64,000 nt of DNA from Echria macrotheca. Its lineage: Eukaryota > Ascomycota > Sordariomycetes > Sordariales > Schizotheciaceae. The translations under genes and the position numbers were made by a program. The stretch is taken from assembly GCA_030411725.1 (NCBI GenBank), contig MU839840.1, positions 744,001 through 808,000 of the forward strand, written 5' to 3'. Positions 22,414 through 32,739 of the stretch are shown here, in pieces. The notes under the pieces are model-generated. The model saw only the letters and a list, made by a program, of their open reading frames with translations, ran no database searches and was not told the DNA's origin. Position 1 is the stretch's first letter; each line of letters begins with the position of its first letter.

Positions 22414-24696
22414 GGTGGGAGGTGCAACTAATCCGTTGGTGAGTGCGATCAAGTTGAGTGTTCGTATTCCTTCTTCGCCTCTCGTTTCTGCCTCCGACTC
22501 GCCTTTGTCTCGAGGAGGAATGTCGTTTCAGGTTGCTGAAGCCGTGAGAAGCGACTTGAACCAAGACCTGTAGTTGAGTAGCGGGGTTTGAAGAAAAGCC
22601 TTCCGGTGGTGGTGGCTAAGCTGGGCTCAGCGCGGTTCTGAGCTCATGAGCTGCGTTGGGATAAGGGGCATATTTCAAGGTCTCGAGTTGGTTGATAAAC
22701 CTCTGCCGGCACAGTTGTGCACTATTTTCCTCGAGAACTCAACAGGCAGACACAGTGACGTCATGCCAGACAGGCAACACAACTACCACTCTACGGTTAA
22801 ACCTGGGCCGCGCCGAGAAATAGAAATAGTGGTTTTGGTACTTGTGTCACCCGGATCCTACACGGGTGACGGCTGCTTGTCAGATGGGTGCCCACTTGAG
22901 CATGAAGCTTAATTTAACGAACCACAAAGCCTCGGTGAAAGGTAACTATGCCCGGTTCCGGCAGGGCGGAGTTGAGGGACGACGGCAGTGACAGTCATGT
23001 AAATATAGTTCTACTGGTGTAACTGACCGCATGAAACGGGTCGCTTTTGAGAAGTGATATACCACGTCTCGTATCAGAAAGACGTTAAGAAGGGAACATG
23101 GCAACTGACATGATTCCAGGAACAGCCAAGGAGTAGGGAGGATGGTGTGAAAGGTCCCGCCATAGACAAATCCAGTCATCGCAGCATATGAGAGAGTTTA
23201 GAGAAAGGAAGAGGCTGGTCGAACTAACGGTAACAGAAGAAAGTAGACAACGGTTTGCTTCCAACCGCCTCATCTGAGGGAGGACCTTGGATAGCTGACG
23301 ACTCCTTTCGTTACGACATCCCACGGCCTGATTTCGTAAGCTCGAACCTTAAAGGTAAATATTTGTCGTCAAACCATTCGAGATCGTCTCACTGATCGCT
23401 GTCAGGATCGGAAGTTCGGCATCGGCTCGACAGTAATTGGCAGCTTCCGAAGCCGCTGACGTCCCCAAGCCATGCAGGTGACTACCTACTTGACACGACT
23501 TCACGTCCTCAACGGTTGTTTCTTCAACTGCATCATCAACTGCATCTCGGGAGGGGGTTCAATGCAGCCAGGAGGGGGCAGCACCAATGCGAACTCTCGG
23601 AGAGAAAAGCGGCTGACGACTAGCGTAGTGTAGGGTCTTCGTGCAGACTGCAGTCGTTGACTTGTCAAAAGATTGATAAGTGTGTGGCCAGCAGGAGGCA
23701 TGCAGTGCGGGTGAACGGTAACCTGAGGCATCATTGCTGCGAGCCGTTCACGCAGAAGGAGTTGGATGGATGACCCCTCCTTCTTCAACCAAAAAAATAG
23801 ATGGCTGCCCCGCACAAGATCCGATAACTCTGCGGGTGCTGAAACAAACGCGTGCTGGCTGTTGTCAGGTTTAAGTCATGGCCGGGCCGAGATGGAGCGA
23901 TGCACCCCGCGCCCTCGGGGTTGATCTCGTCCCAGGTCCGTGGTGGGGTTGGATCTTCGGCTCCGGGGGCACCACGATTGGCCGATGTTCGGTGAGGAAC
24001 GGTAGGCAGCCAGCGCAGTCGGGACCGAGGGGCGAGGAGCGGTGAGGCAATAAACCTTCTCTCTGGTCCCAGGCTTGCTTCTTTTTGCTTCTCCCAGGCC
24101 AGACCCAGATAACACACCGCCTGGCTCGGCCACATCTGACAGGTTGGAGGGCGATGAGGCGGTTGCTAGTCCCCACAGCCGGGCTGCATTGACGCCGGAA
24201 TTGCAGACGCCTGCTCCCCCCGATGAGCCCCTCCATCCGCTGTCTTCCAATGTCCGGACTCCGATGCTGCCCAACGTGGGGCAGCCGGATTACCCCGCGC
24301 ACCGTGTGTGGCCCCCTCCGATGTTGCCATGTCTCAGCTTTCCTGCGTGACGACGGTTTGGAACAGACGATGGGGATGCGGAAGCCGTTTTGGGATGCTG
24401 GCTGCTGTCTTTTTTTGGCAGCGCGATACGCGACCCCTCCCCAGAAGGCATCAATACAGCGGGCGCGGCCAGCCTGACATGGCCAGAATCAACGGCTGCC
24501 AGCCAGTGAACCCTCCCCCCCTGTCCCTCGATATGCAGGTACCTACCTACCTCCGTCTCCCGACCTCCTCGTCGGGTAAAGTGGGAGCTTCATCAGGTAT
24601 AATAGACGCGGCCTCCGTCGTCTAAGGGTGTGTGTTCCTCTCCAGATCGCCAGCCAGACATCTTCTCCTGCCACATCTATCCACACACCATCAAAC
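22414..24696. other. Intergenic, no gene seen
   Basis: About 2.3 kb. Short ORFs on both strands around 23500-24300 open with non-ATG codons or are Arg/Pro/Gly-rich GC shadows. TACCTACCTACC lies at 24540, near the next gene's promoter. Confidence 0.45.
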
Positions 24697-25167
24697 ATGC
24701 CTATCCCCATTGCTAGCTACGGCAACAACGCCAACGTCGGCTCCGGCGTTCGCGAGGCTCTCCTGCCCGACTACGAGAGTAAGGGACACCACACCACCCC
24801 CGAGTCTTCTTGTCTGCTGTGATGGAGCACTAACACTAACTACTGTCTAGTCGTCCACGGTTCCACCTCGTTCGAGGACGCCAAGAAGGAGCTCCCGGCT
24901 CTCGCTGGCGGCGACCTCAGCGTCAAGCCTGCTTCGGGTCTCGGCACCAACACCACGGCGACGCCCCAGGTCCCCAAGGCCATCATTGTCGGCGGCAGCA
25001 TCTCGGCGGAGGAGGTCGCGGAGCTCACCAAGCTCGTCCAGGAGAAGGCCCCCGGCGTCCCCATCGTCCAGGTTACCCGAGAGGACGTCACGGCCGCCGG
25101 CGGTTCCGGGCCGGACCCGGCCATCATCGCCAAGGTCCTGAAGGAGAAGCTCGGCGCCGCCCTTTAA
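24697..25167 (+). CDS. Small conserved-type hypothetical protein
   Basis: Two exons, 24697-24778 and 24851-25167, 132 aa. A clean GTAAGG donor and CTGTCTAG acceptor remove a 72-nt intron and join YE to IVHG. The C-terminal half reads as a Rossmann-like or thioredoxin-like beta-alpha unit: PKAIIVGGSISAEEVAELTK, then PGVPIVQVTREDV and PAIIAKVLKEKLG. There is no signal peptide, so it is probably cytosolic. Strong codon bias towards C-ending codons suggests high expression. I do not recognise a named family. Confidence 0.75.
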
Positions 25168-25911
25168 GTCGGCTCTCTCTTGTCGGTGCCCGGGATTGGA
25201 TGCTGGGAGGCGGATTCTCGTTCAAAGCAGATATTTCTGGCATGTCAGATAGAAGCTAAATAAAACGTCGCTGATCAAGGTTACACGTCTGGGATTGCGT
25301 TGAGGTCCGAAGTTGAAACCGATGTTTTTGCCGTCATCACTATGCCGGTAAGAGATGGGTGTGCACCAAAATAGTACCGCTTGCCCAGGTACTCTAGACA
25401 GTGGATCCAGGTACTGGTGTTTTAGCCTACGTGTTGGCACATTTACTAGTTACTCCACTGGTGCCTACCTTCCGTATGTTCAGGTTTGAATTTTGGATTC
25501 GTTGCTGTGAATATATATGCACGGTTGGTCTCAGGAAGCTTGACGTCTCCATTCAAAGGCCGCCAAACGGTGTTCAGTACTCCTCGTTGAAAAATCGAAC
25601 GGAACTCTTCAGACCTATGTCCGTACTATCAAAACGGAGAGAGCATCAGGGTAGTAAACAGACCGGCTAATTTCAAAGCAAGACCTCCTAGCAGAACCAA
25701 AACGAGTCACAACTTTACTACCGCTTCTCGCCTTGTTTTAGAAGAGCATACGCCCAACTCTCTCTAGTCATTCACGAGTACCTTCCATTGATAATCCGGC
25801 GGCATGGTAACCCCAGCACCGCAATCCGTTATGCCGCTAAAACAATATCCCTGACCCCAAACACCAAGCCAGGCAGGCACCCAGCCAGCTCGCGTATGTA
25901 ACCGTCTAACT
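25168..25911. other. Intergenic between convergent genes
   Basis: Holds the 3' flanks of the small protein and of the GT69 gene. Nothing else recognised. Confidence 0.5.
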
Positions 25912-27237
25912 CTATAAATGCTTCCATCCGTTGTAGACAATGACCTGCATCTCGTCGATAAGACAAAACTGACCCGGCTCTTCCCGATCCTCTCCCTTCT
26001 GCTCCCACCTCCTGACACTGCCGCGGACAACTCTTTCCTTTAACCACGGAGTTGTGGTAAGCCTCACCAGCCGGTTCCTCCATATACCCATGTAGACCTG
26101 CAACGGCGAGAGCCAGCTACCCGGCGTATGCACCTTATCGTACGCCTCCCTGCTGTAGCCGACGCGGACGTTGGGGTTTAGGAACACGCCGCGGGTGCGG
26201 GACGCGGGATTATCGGCGTGGATCAGGCAGCATTCGGAGCCTTCGACGTGATATTCGGCTAGTGTATCGTCGATTCCACGGAACTTTAGGCCCTTGAGAC
26301 CAGTAAATGCAGAGGTGGGCATGGCAACTGTGCAAAGTCAGCACGCTGATGTGCCACACGCAAACGACCGTACCTATGCCATTCCAGCAGCTCGAGACCG
26401 GAACAGGCCGTCCATTGAACATGGCGACCCGGGATTCAGATGACCGGAAATATGGCCATGTTTGTGTTGCGTGCTCGTGGCCCTTCGAGTCACGCAGGGC
26501 GAACGTGTCGTAGAAGAGAGGAGGCTTGCTGAAGTCGAGCGAGCACGCCGCGGCGTAGTGGCCCTGATTCGTGTTCAAGAGTCCGATGACATCGGGGACC
26601 TACTCTGTCAGGTCACGACCGACGACAGAGAACGTTGACTTACGCTGAAGACGACATCGCCCAGGAACAACACGTAATCGAATGTCGTTCCGTTCTCCGC
26701 CAGCTCCAAGAGCGGTTCCAGGGAAAGGTTCCGCAGCCTTGATAGATACGGTATCCTCCTGGGCACCGTTTGTCCCGCCAGTTCCCCGCTACGCACTTTT
26801 ATCCAGCCCTTGTCCTGTGGCGGAGATTTTAAGAGGTCCTCGTGTGTCTCATCGTCGAGCACTATGCGTTTGGCAACACCGAGGGCTTCTAGCTTTTTGT
26901 CGAGCTCGCGCAGGGCGCCCTTGGAGTCATCCCAGCTTCCGCTCTCGTAGACGCTGACGAAAACATTCTCGGCGCCGAGGGTGTTAACCAGATCGACGAC
27001 ACCATCGTTCCACTCGGTACGTAGGATCCTCTCGTTGTTCCAGTGTAGACTGGCGATGAAGACGCGCGTCGGCTTCTGCAGCGACGTGTCCTGGGCTTCG
27101 AACTCGTGTTGTGCGCGGGCGACTCGGTAGTAGACGAGCTGGGATTCGATGATGGTCCCGAGCAGCACCAGAACGAGCAGCTTGCGGAGGGTGGACGAGC
27201 GGCGCAGGAAACGGGGACAGAGCATCGACAGCCACAT
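25912..27237 (-). CDS. GT69 alpha-mannosyltransferase, CAP59/CMT1-like
   Basis: Three exons, 27237-26644, 26599-26374 and 26327-25912, 411 aa. The start ATG gives MWLSMLCPRF; the frame is open upstream but without a better start. A type II anchor (about 21-40, KLLVLVLLGTIIESQLVYY) is followed by the family core (PF11735): TRVFIASLHWNNERIL, NVFVSVYESGSWDDSKGALRELD, then LFLGDVVFS and YAAACSLDFSKPPLFYDTFALRD, where the acidic DV replaces the more usual ND. The family adds mannose to capsule or wall glycans in the Golgi of fungi. All three splice joins preserve the frame and restore conserved text, so the model is solid. Confidence 0.88.
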
Positions 27238-27617
27238 CCCGACGGTTGCTTCCTCATGCGACGGCGAAGCACGGCGCCTCGAAGGGTCGATCTGGAATGG
27301 CGGCACCGGCGGGAGTGTCGGGAGTAACAGCCATGGTCTGGCCGCCGGTTTGTGATGGGTTTGGCCTGAAGGATGGTGGTGGTCAAAAGCTGGTTGCACA
27401 AGGGAAAGCGATTCAGGGACGTGCACTCGCTCGGCCACAGCACCAGCTGCCGCCGGCAGCAGCGCCAAGACCCAAACCTTCGCTGGAGTCAATCTCCGCA
27501 CAACCAAAGCGACAACTACTCTGTACCGGTGCGCGCGAAAAGTACACAAAACTGCCGAATTGTCCTACTTCCTAACTTATTCCCGGTAACTCAAACTGAA
27601 CTGCGATTCTTCTCGTC

Positions 27618-28573
27618 TTACGGGCTTGCATTTGGTGGCTGCACCGGCCTCGTGGCGACGGTGACCAAACCCTCGGCATTCAGACTTTCGACGCAAGCGT
27701 AAACGCTGTACCCGTACTCTTCCAGAATGTCTCGCAGCTTGAGGACGCCAAGGCCCGCACTGAAGCGTCCGGCTAGCTGTCGACGTCTTCCCCAGCCGGG
27801 CCACCCCCGTGTGTAGACAATTCTGACGACGCGCGTCCCCGGCATTGGCGTAGACATCAAAGGGCAGAAGGCCCGGTGCATCGCTTCGATCATGTCTGAC
27901 GGGGGCTTTCCGACGATTATAAGCTGACCAGGCACGTGTGTCGAGATGCTCAGCCATTCTTGGGGGTCTGGTGCGTCGGGTTGGGAGGCGAAGATGAAGA
28001 ACTGCGCGTCTACGGAGTACCTGGGTCAGCTTCTCCACAAGTGACCGCAACACAAATCTGACCACATTGGCGGAGGACTTTGAGGCTCCTGTAAGGCATC
28101 CTCGATCGGGCAGCCATCACATGCTGGAAGATCCAGCCCCTTGTGTGCAACCACTCCATGATGGCCTGCTGCAAGTCCAGGTACTTCTCGGTAATCGGCT
28201 GGAACCGTCCCTACGATATGCAGTCTCGAAACCTGATGTTGAGCGTGATGGCGTAGGCCTCTCCATCCTGATGCGCCCAGACCCGACGAAACCATTTCTG
28301 CCGAGCAACCGCTTCGATCCCCACCAGCTCCGCGAGTGGGAAGTTGACCAAACGGATAACGATCGAATTATCGATGTAACTTGCTGCCATGGCTGCGCGG
28401 CCAGGCTGTGGGATTGGTATCTTCGCGGGCGGCTTGACATCTTCGATGTGGAATGGAGGTGAAGGGCGGTTGTAGGGACGGAAAAGAGGCCGTCTTGAGA
28501 CGGGTACGGTCAAGGCGGATTCATAGAGTCTGCTTCTTAGGGCGGAGGCATGTGCCGGACAGTTTCGAACCAT
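27618..28573 (-). CDS. Hypothetical gene with in-frame stop; intron unresolved
   Basis: The minus strand codes from an ATG at 28573 (MVRNCPAH, a basic, mitochondrial-style start) through VRLVNFPLAELVGIE-like text to a TAG near 28211. Exactly the same frame then continues with RFQPITEKYLDLQQAIMEW and HVMAARSRMPYRSLKVLRQ. After a likely intron ending at CCGTAG near 28025, it resumes as AQFFIFASQPDAPDPQEWL and stops at 27618. The stop may sit in an intron of a multiple of three (for instance GTCTGG to TAG, 72 nt, weak donor), or the gene may be broken. No domain recognised. It runs in the same direction as the GT69 gene, 380 bp upstream of that gene's start. Confidence 0.45.
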
Positions 28574-29039
28574 AATAAGGTGATGCTTGTGGCGGCTCGG
28601 TGTCTGCTGGTTTTTCTGGAAGCTAAATCTCGCAGACCGATCGGGGAGGTGTTTCTTGATGAAGCAGCTCGAAGGGAAGGAACGACGACACCAAGTTCCT
28701 GCAAACCTGGGAACAACACCATGGAAACCTGTGTCGATGTCCGCTCAATGTTACGCGAAAGGGCGGCGGTCAACATATCAGACGCGTGCACCTCGGCACG
28801 GTCACATCAACTCGGATTTCGGAAGACCAGTATGACCAATATGGGATGCTAAATTGCATCGAAATACCCGCGACATATTCCGTGCCCGAACAAGTAGGGA
28901 ATGGCAGGCAATATCGACGCTCCCCTCAATCGAATGCAAAAGACACGATGCCCGAAACTCAGACTCACTCGTACGCGAAATTTCGAGGCAGCGATCGTTG
29001 CTCAACACCAGACAAGTGCGTTGACGATTTTACATCAAC
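28574..29039. other. Divergent intergenic region
   Basis: A 466-bp stretch between the minus-strand hypothetical and the DUF6055-like gene; presumably both promoters. No clear TATA box. Confidence 0.45.
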
Positions 29040-30320
29040 ATGTTGTTTTGGCTTCTGGTCGCCGCCTTGGCGACGCGTTGTCTCTGTCTGCCACCCACTA
29101 GGATAGCAGTTGCGCCGGCAGAATTCACGGCCAACCCCAAAGTCGGCCCAGGAGGCACCAAGTTCAAAGACTCGGCCCACTTCCGCATCTACAACGCCAG
29201 CAGCGACGCCATCGCAAATGGGGCCATTGCCATGCTCGAGGCGGCGTATTCCTGCTTCGTCGACGATCTGGGCTGGCGCAGCCCAGGCCTCAGTTTCCGT
29301 ATCGACAGCGACGATGGCCCGTGGAACAAACTCAACGTTTACCAGGTCGACAGCATCCAGGGCGCGGCCGCCAACACGCCGACGGACATGAACCTCGGAC
29401 TTGCATGGCTGAACGTGGTCAAGACGTACATGACGGACCCGAGCGTCGTGGTGCACGAGTTCGGCCATGCCCTGACGTACACTGAGCGGTGGTGGATCGA
29501 TCAGGGACGCACGGGGGCCTGGTGGGAGACGGTTGCCCAATTTGTCGCCGACACGTATATGACATCGCCATACTGCGCTAGCGCCCGGTCCAAGTACTCA
29601 CAGAAAGAAGGGAACACGCTCATCGATCTCAAGAAGGTCATCGGCGACGCGGACCAGGTCCTGGTCGATGGGAGCAAGGAAAGCAGCGGGGTCAGGGGAG
29701 GGAACTATTACCAGGCCTGGCCGTTCCTTTCGTACCTCTTTTACAACCCGGACAACTTCACCGGTCTCGGAACGGCTGTGTTTCCGGCGGTGTGGACCAA
29801 GTACAAGCGCAACAGCAACGAGACGCCGCTGCATGTGCTGGAGCGCATCGCTTCTCCTGTCAAAATCCAGACCATCGTCGGGCGCTATTGGGCACGGATG
29901 GCCTTCGTCGACATTGGCCACGCAAAAGCGCAAGCGCAGTTCAACAGCCAGCGCAAGAGTCTGACATACCCCAATCTCGATTCACAGGGCTCGGGAAAAT
30001 ACCGCGTCAAGAGTGCGAGGCGCCCACGCTACATGGGGGCGAACATCATCCCACTCAAGGGGTCGGGAGCCGTCGTTGCCAACATCACGGCGTCCATGCC
30101 TTTTACGGCTACCTTGGCCATCAAAGGAGGGGACGGCAAGGTCAAATATGTGGACATGCCAGGCGGGAACGGCCAGACAACGATTGCCAATGGTGAGGAG
30201 GCCATGTTGGTGGTTGCCAACACACCAGCCAACCTGATTCTGTACGATCCGTTCCAGTTGACGGCCGAAACCAACGCGGGATTGGATTACCAGCTTCAGT
30301 TGAGTGGAGTGACGGCTTAG
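29040..30320 (+). CDS. Secreted HExxH protein, DUF6055-like
   Basis: 426 aa, intronless. Residues 1-16 form a signal peptide (MLFWLLVAALATRCLC). The middle carries VVVHEFGHALTY with H139-E140-x-x-H143, a zincin-type zinc site, followed by WWETVAQFVADTYM and NYYQAWPFLSYLFYNPD. This order matches secreted fungal and bacterial DUF6055 proteins. The C-terminal 110 residues form a beta-rich domain (VVANITASMPFTATLAIKGG). It is probably a secreted zinc metallopeptidase-like protein acting on wall or environmental polymers, but activity in this family is not established to my knowledge. The third zinc ligand is not obvious; the Glu of WWET is a candidate. Confidence 0.85.
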   Translation: MLFWLLVAALATRCLCLPPTRIAVAPAEFTANPKVGPGGTKFKDSAHFRIYNASSDAIANGAIAMLEAAYSCFVDDLGWRSPGLSFRIDSDDGPWNKLNVYQVDSIQGAAANTPTDMNLGLAWLNVVKTYMTDPSVVVHEFGHALTYTERWWIDQGRTGAWWETVAQFVADTYMTSPYCASARSKYSQKEGNTLIDLKKVIGDADQVLVDGSKESSGVRGGNYYQAWPFLSYLFYNPDNFTGLGTAVFPAVWTKYKRNSNETPLHVLERIASPVKIQTIVGRYWARMAFVDIGHAKAQAQFNSQRKSLTYPNLDSQGSGKYRVKSARRPRYMGANIIPLKGSGAVVANITASMPFTATLAIKGGDGKVKYVDMPGGNGQTTIANGEEAMLVVANTPANLILYDPFQLTAETNAGLDYQLQLSGVTA

Positions 30321-31215
30321 TCGAGAAATGGTCAGCAAGGGATGAGGGGAACGGAACGGAGCGCAGCGAGCGGTCTGACGAGAGTTGCCTGATCGGGGGT
30401 CGGATTTGGTCGAGTCGCGATGGGAAGAAAGCAGGTCAAAAGAGGCATAGAATTCACGTGCACGTGCTGAATTGTGGCGCTGCTGCGATGCTTGCGAAGC
30501 TGCATGACGTCCCATGTCTTACCGAAATGTCTCGCGGTTATGTACCCTAGTATCCAGGTGTTCGGGTCTCGTCCCAACCCAGAAGGATTGTAGCCGAGAC
30601 ACTGTTGGAGTATGACAGACTGCTTGTTGCCAAGCCAACCAATCGCGGTTCGCGCGTCTGATGCCCAGCATCGTCTTATTGCTGACGTGCTGGATTAGGG
30701 GACCACCCAGCGGCCGTCATCACCAATCATGCGGTCGTTGGTGTGGGCGGCTCTAACCCGAACGACAACAAAGGGGGTGGGATGCGAAATCATAGGAGAG
30801 GGCGGAACAGGCGAAGGAAGATGAGCGCGCCTATGTACTAGATCCCGTCCACACAACGAAGATGTGTTGTCAGGCAGCCAGCCCTGGCGTGATGGTTTGC
30901 TGACGGTCTGGGGGACTTTTCGGGGTGAGATCGGATCACAGGCGGTGGGATGAGGTTTCTGCCCTTTCCGAGGGGGCCGAGATATATAACTCATCGACGG
31001 TGGATGAGATCGAGCCCACCACCACCACCCTCTTCGTGTTTTTGGAACCTCGCTTTGCCGACTGATTTGTTTTTCTTGTGTGTGTATCTTGCTTGCCCAG
31101 CGGGTCAACCAGCCAGCCAGCCAGCCCTACCACGTTGAGTCCCGAGGAAGATATATATCTCGGGACCTAGCTAGGTAGTCTCCACTTCGAACACGACCTA
31201 CCTAATAAGACAAAT
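30321..31215. other. Intergenic, no gene seen
   Basis: About 0.9 kb, probably mostly promoter of the DUF1772-like gene. CCAGCCAGCCAGCC tandem tetramers occur at 31114-31128. Confidence 0.45.
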
Positions 31216-32172
31216 ATGTCTGCGCTAGCCTCGTTGGCACCTCTTGCCCAGTGGGCCGGCATTGTGCTGCCCACCCTCTACGTGGGTAAGGAAGGGACTG
31301 CCGGCGGCGGAGTTTTGTTACCTTGCTCAACCGAGACACTGACCACCACCCTCACTCATCAGGGATTGCCACCCAAGATTCAGTGTCAGTAACGAATGCT
31401 GCCAAGATCGGCACGCCAGATAAACTGCTGGCCAAGCAGTGGCTTGAGATTTATCGCCAGGGGCCGTTCTGTAAGTCCCATCTTCTCCTCCTTCTTCCTC
31501 CCTCGTCCTTTTCTTGGCAGCAAAAACCATTCTCTCCAGTCGTTACACATAACAAGGTCTGGTGTCACACGTCAGGGCCACGGGTGCCCACGGGGGCCAC
31601 GGAATGGGTGGCCGGCCGTTCTTTCCATACCTACCTTATCCTGCATCCCCTCTCTGTGATCAATTGATGTGAACAAAACAAACAAAACCTAACAGAAGGA
31701 AAAAAAAGGGGTCCTCCCCGTCGTCCTCTCCACCCTCCTCTCCAACGGCGTCCTGGCCTACGCCCAACACGTCGACGGCCACAACCCGGCCCGCAGGAAT
31801 GTTTATATCGCCGGCGCGTTCGCCATGTACTGCATCCGGTTTGCGACCATGTTCATCTTCGAGCCGGGGATTAACGGCGCGTGCAAGGTCAAGGTCGAGC
31901 GGATTTTGGTTGGAGACACCGAGGCCGTGCTGTCGCCGGCTAGTCCTGATGAGAAGGGGACGGGGACGGGGACGGTGGTGTATGAGCCGCTTGTTGGGGT
32001 TAAGAAAGGGGGGATCAAGATCAAGCACTCGGCTACGGCGGCGACGAGGGCTTGGGCGGAACGGACGGATATGAGTGTGCTTGCTGTTACGTGGGCGAGG
32101 ACGAATGTGTTGAGGTGTGGTATTGCTTTGACGTCGGCGGCTTTGAGTGGGTATGCTACGCTGGTGATGTGA
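31216..32172 (+). CDS. DUF1772-like (anthrone oxygenase-like) membrane protein
   Basis: Three exons, 31216-31285, 31363-31470 and 31709-32172, 213 aa. Exon 2 to exon 3 joins as PFW-VLPVVLSTLLSNGVLAY, through an acceptor made of an A-tract AG; other acceptors give an immediate stop. Hydrophobic segments lie at the N-terminus (LAQWAGIVLPTLYVGIAT), after the second join, at AGAFAMYCIRFATMFIF, and at the end. The C-terminal WARTNVLRCGIALTSAALSGYATL keeps the W-x3-N-x2-R pattern of DUF1772 proteins, a family that includes anthrone oxygenases of fungal polyketide routes. No polyketide synthase is in the window, so the substrate is open. Confidence 0.75.
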
Positions 32173-32739
32173 GTGGGTTTGTGTGTGTAGTTGTTGTTGT
32201 GGACTGGGAGGAGGAGGAGGAGGAGGAGGAGAATTGGCGATTGGAGAGAGAGTTGGGCGTTGGGGATTAGCCTGTAGAGGCGTCCTCCTCCGATCGAACA
32301 AGAGCCCCCAGGACGCTAGAAAACAGCGTACTTCGGGTACTTGTCAAGGATATCATTACAGCAGGGATGGCGCATGATATTCACCGAAGCTTGTTCTCTT
32401 GTGATTCTAGCATTTGCGCGCTTTGGTCTCCTGCCGACTGTGAGGACTGGGAAGGATGGAGGTGCGGCTAGCGATGCCGGCGATGAGGATGGGAATGCCG
32501 AGGAGACCAACATTACAGGCGGGTCCTCAGTCACCGGAAGGGGAAGAATAGTGAGATTCGTTCTTGTCAACGGTGCCATTTGGAAAGGCTGGCACTTGTG
32601 CTCGTTATGCATTCTTGGTAGCTTACGTCAACTACTAGCAGAGCGAGCTATTGCAACTCCCAACATATATTATTTTTATTCCATTGGTCACAGACAAACG
32701 TGTGGGTTGGTAAAGTTTGTGGACGACTAGGAATGAGAA
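32173..32739. other. Intergenic between convergent genes
   Basis: A 567-bp stretch. A minus-strand ATG ORF (32612 to 32316, 98 aa) and a plus-strand open frame overlap here; neither shows a domain and I call neither. Confidence 0.4.

Noticed and set aside
32316..32612. 98-aa minus-strand ATG ORF with a reasonable C-terminus
   Set aside because: No domain, no signal peptide, overlapped by an equally open plus frame, and no splice partner found. Left uncalled.
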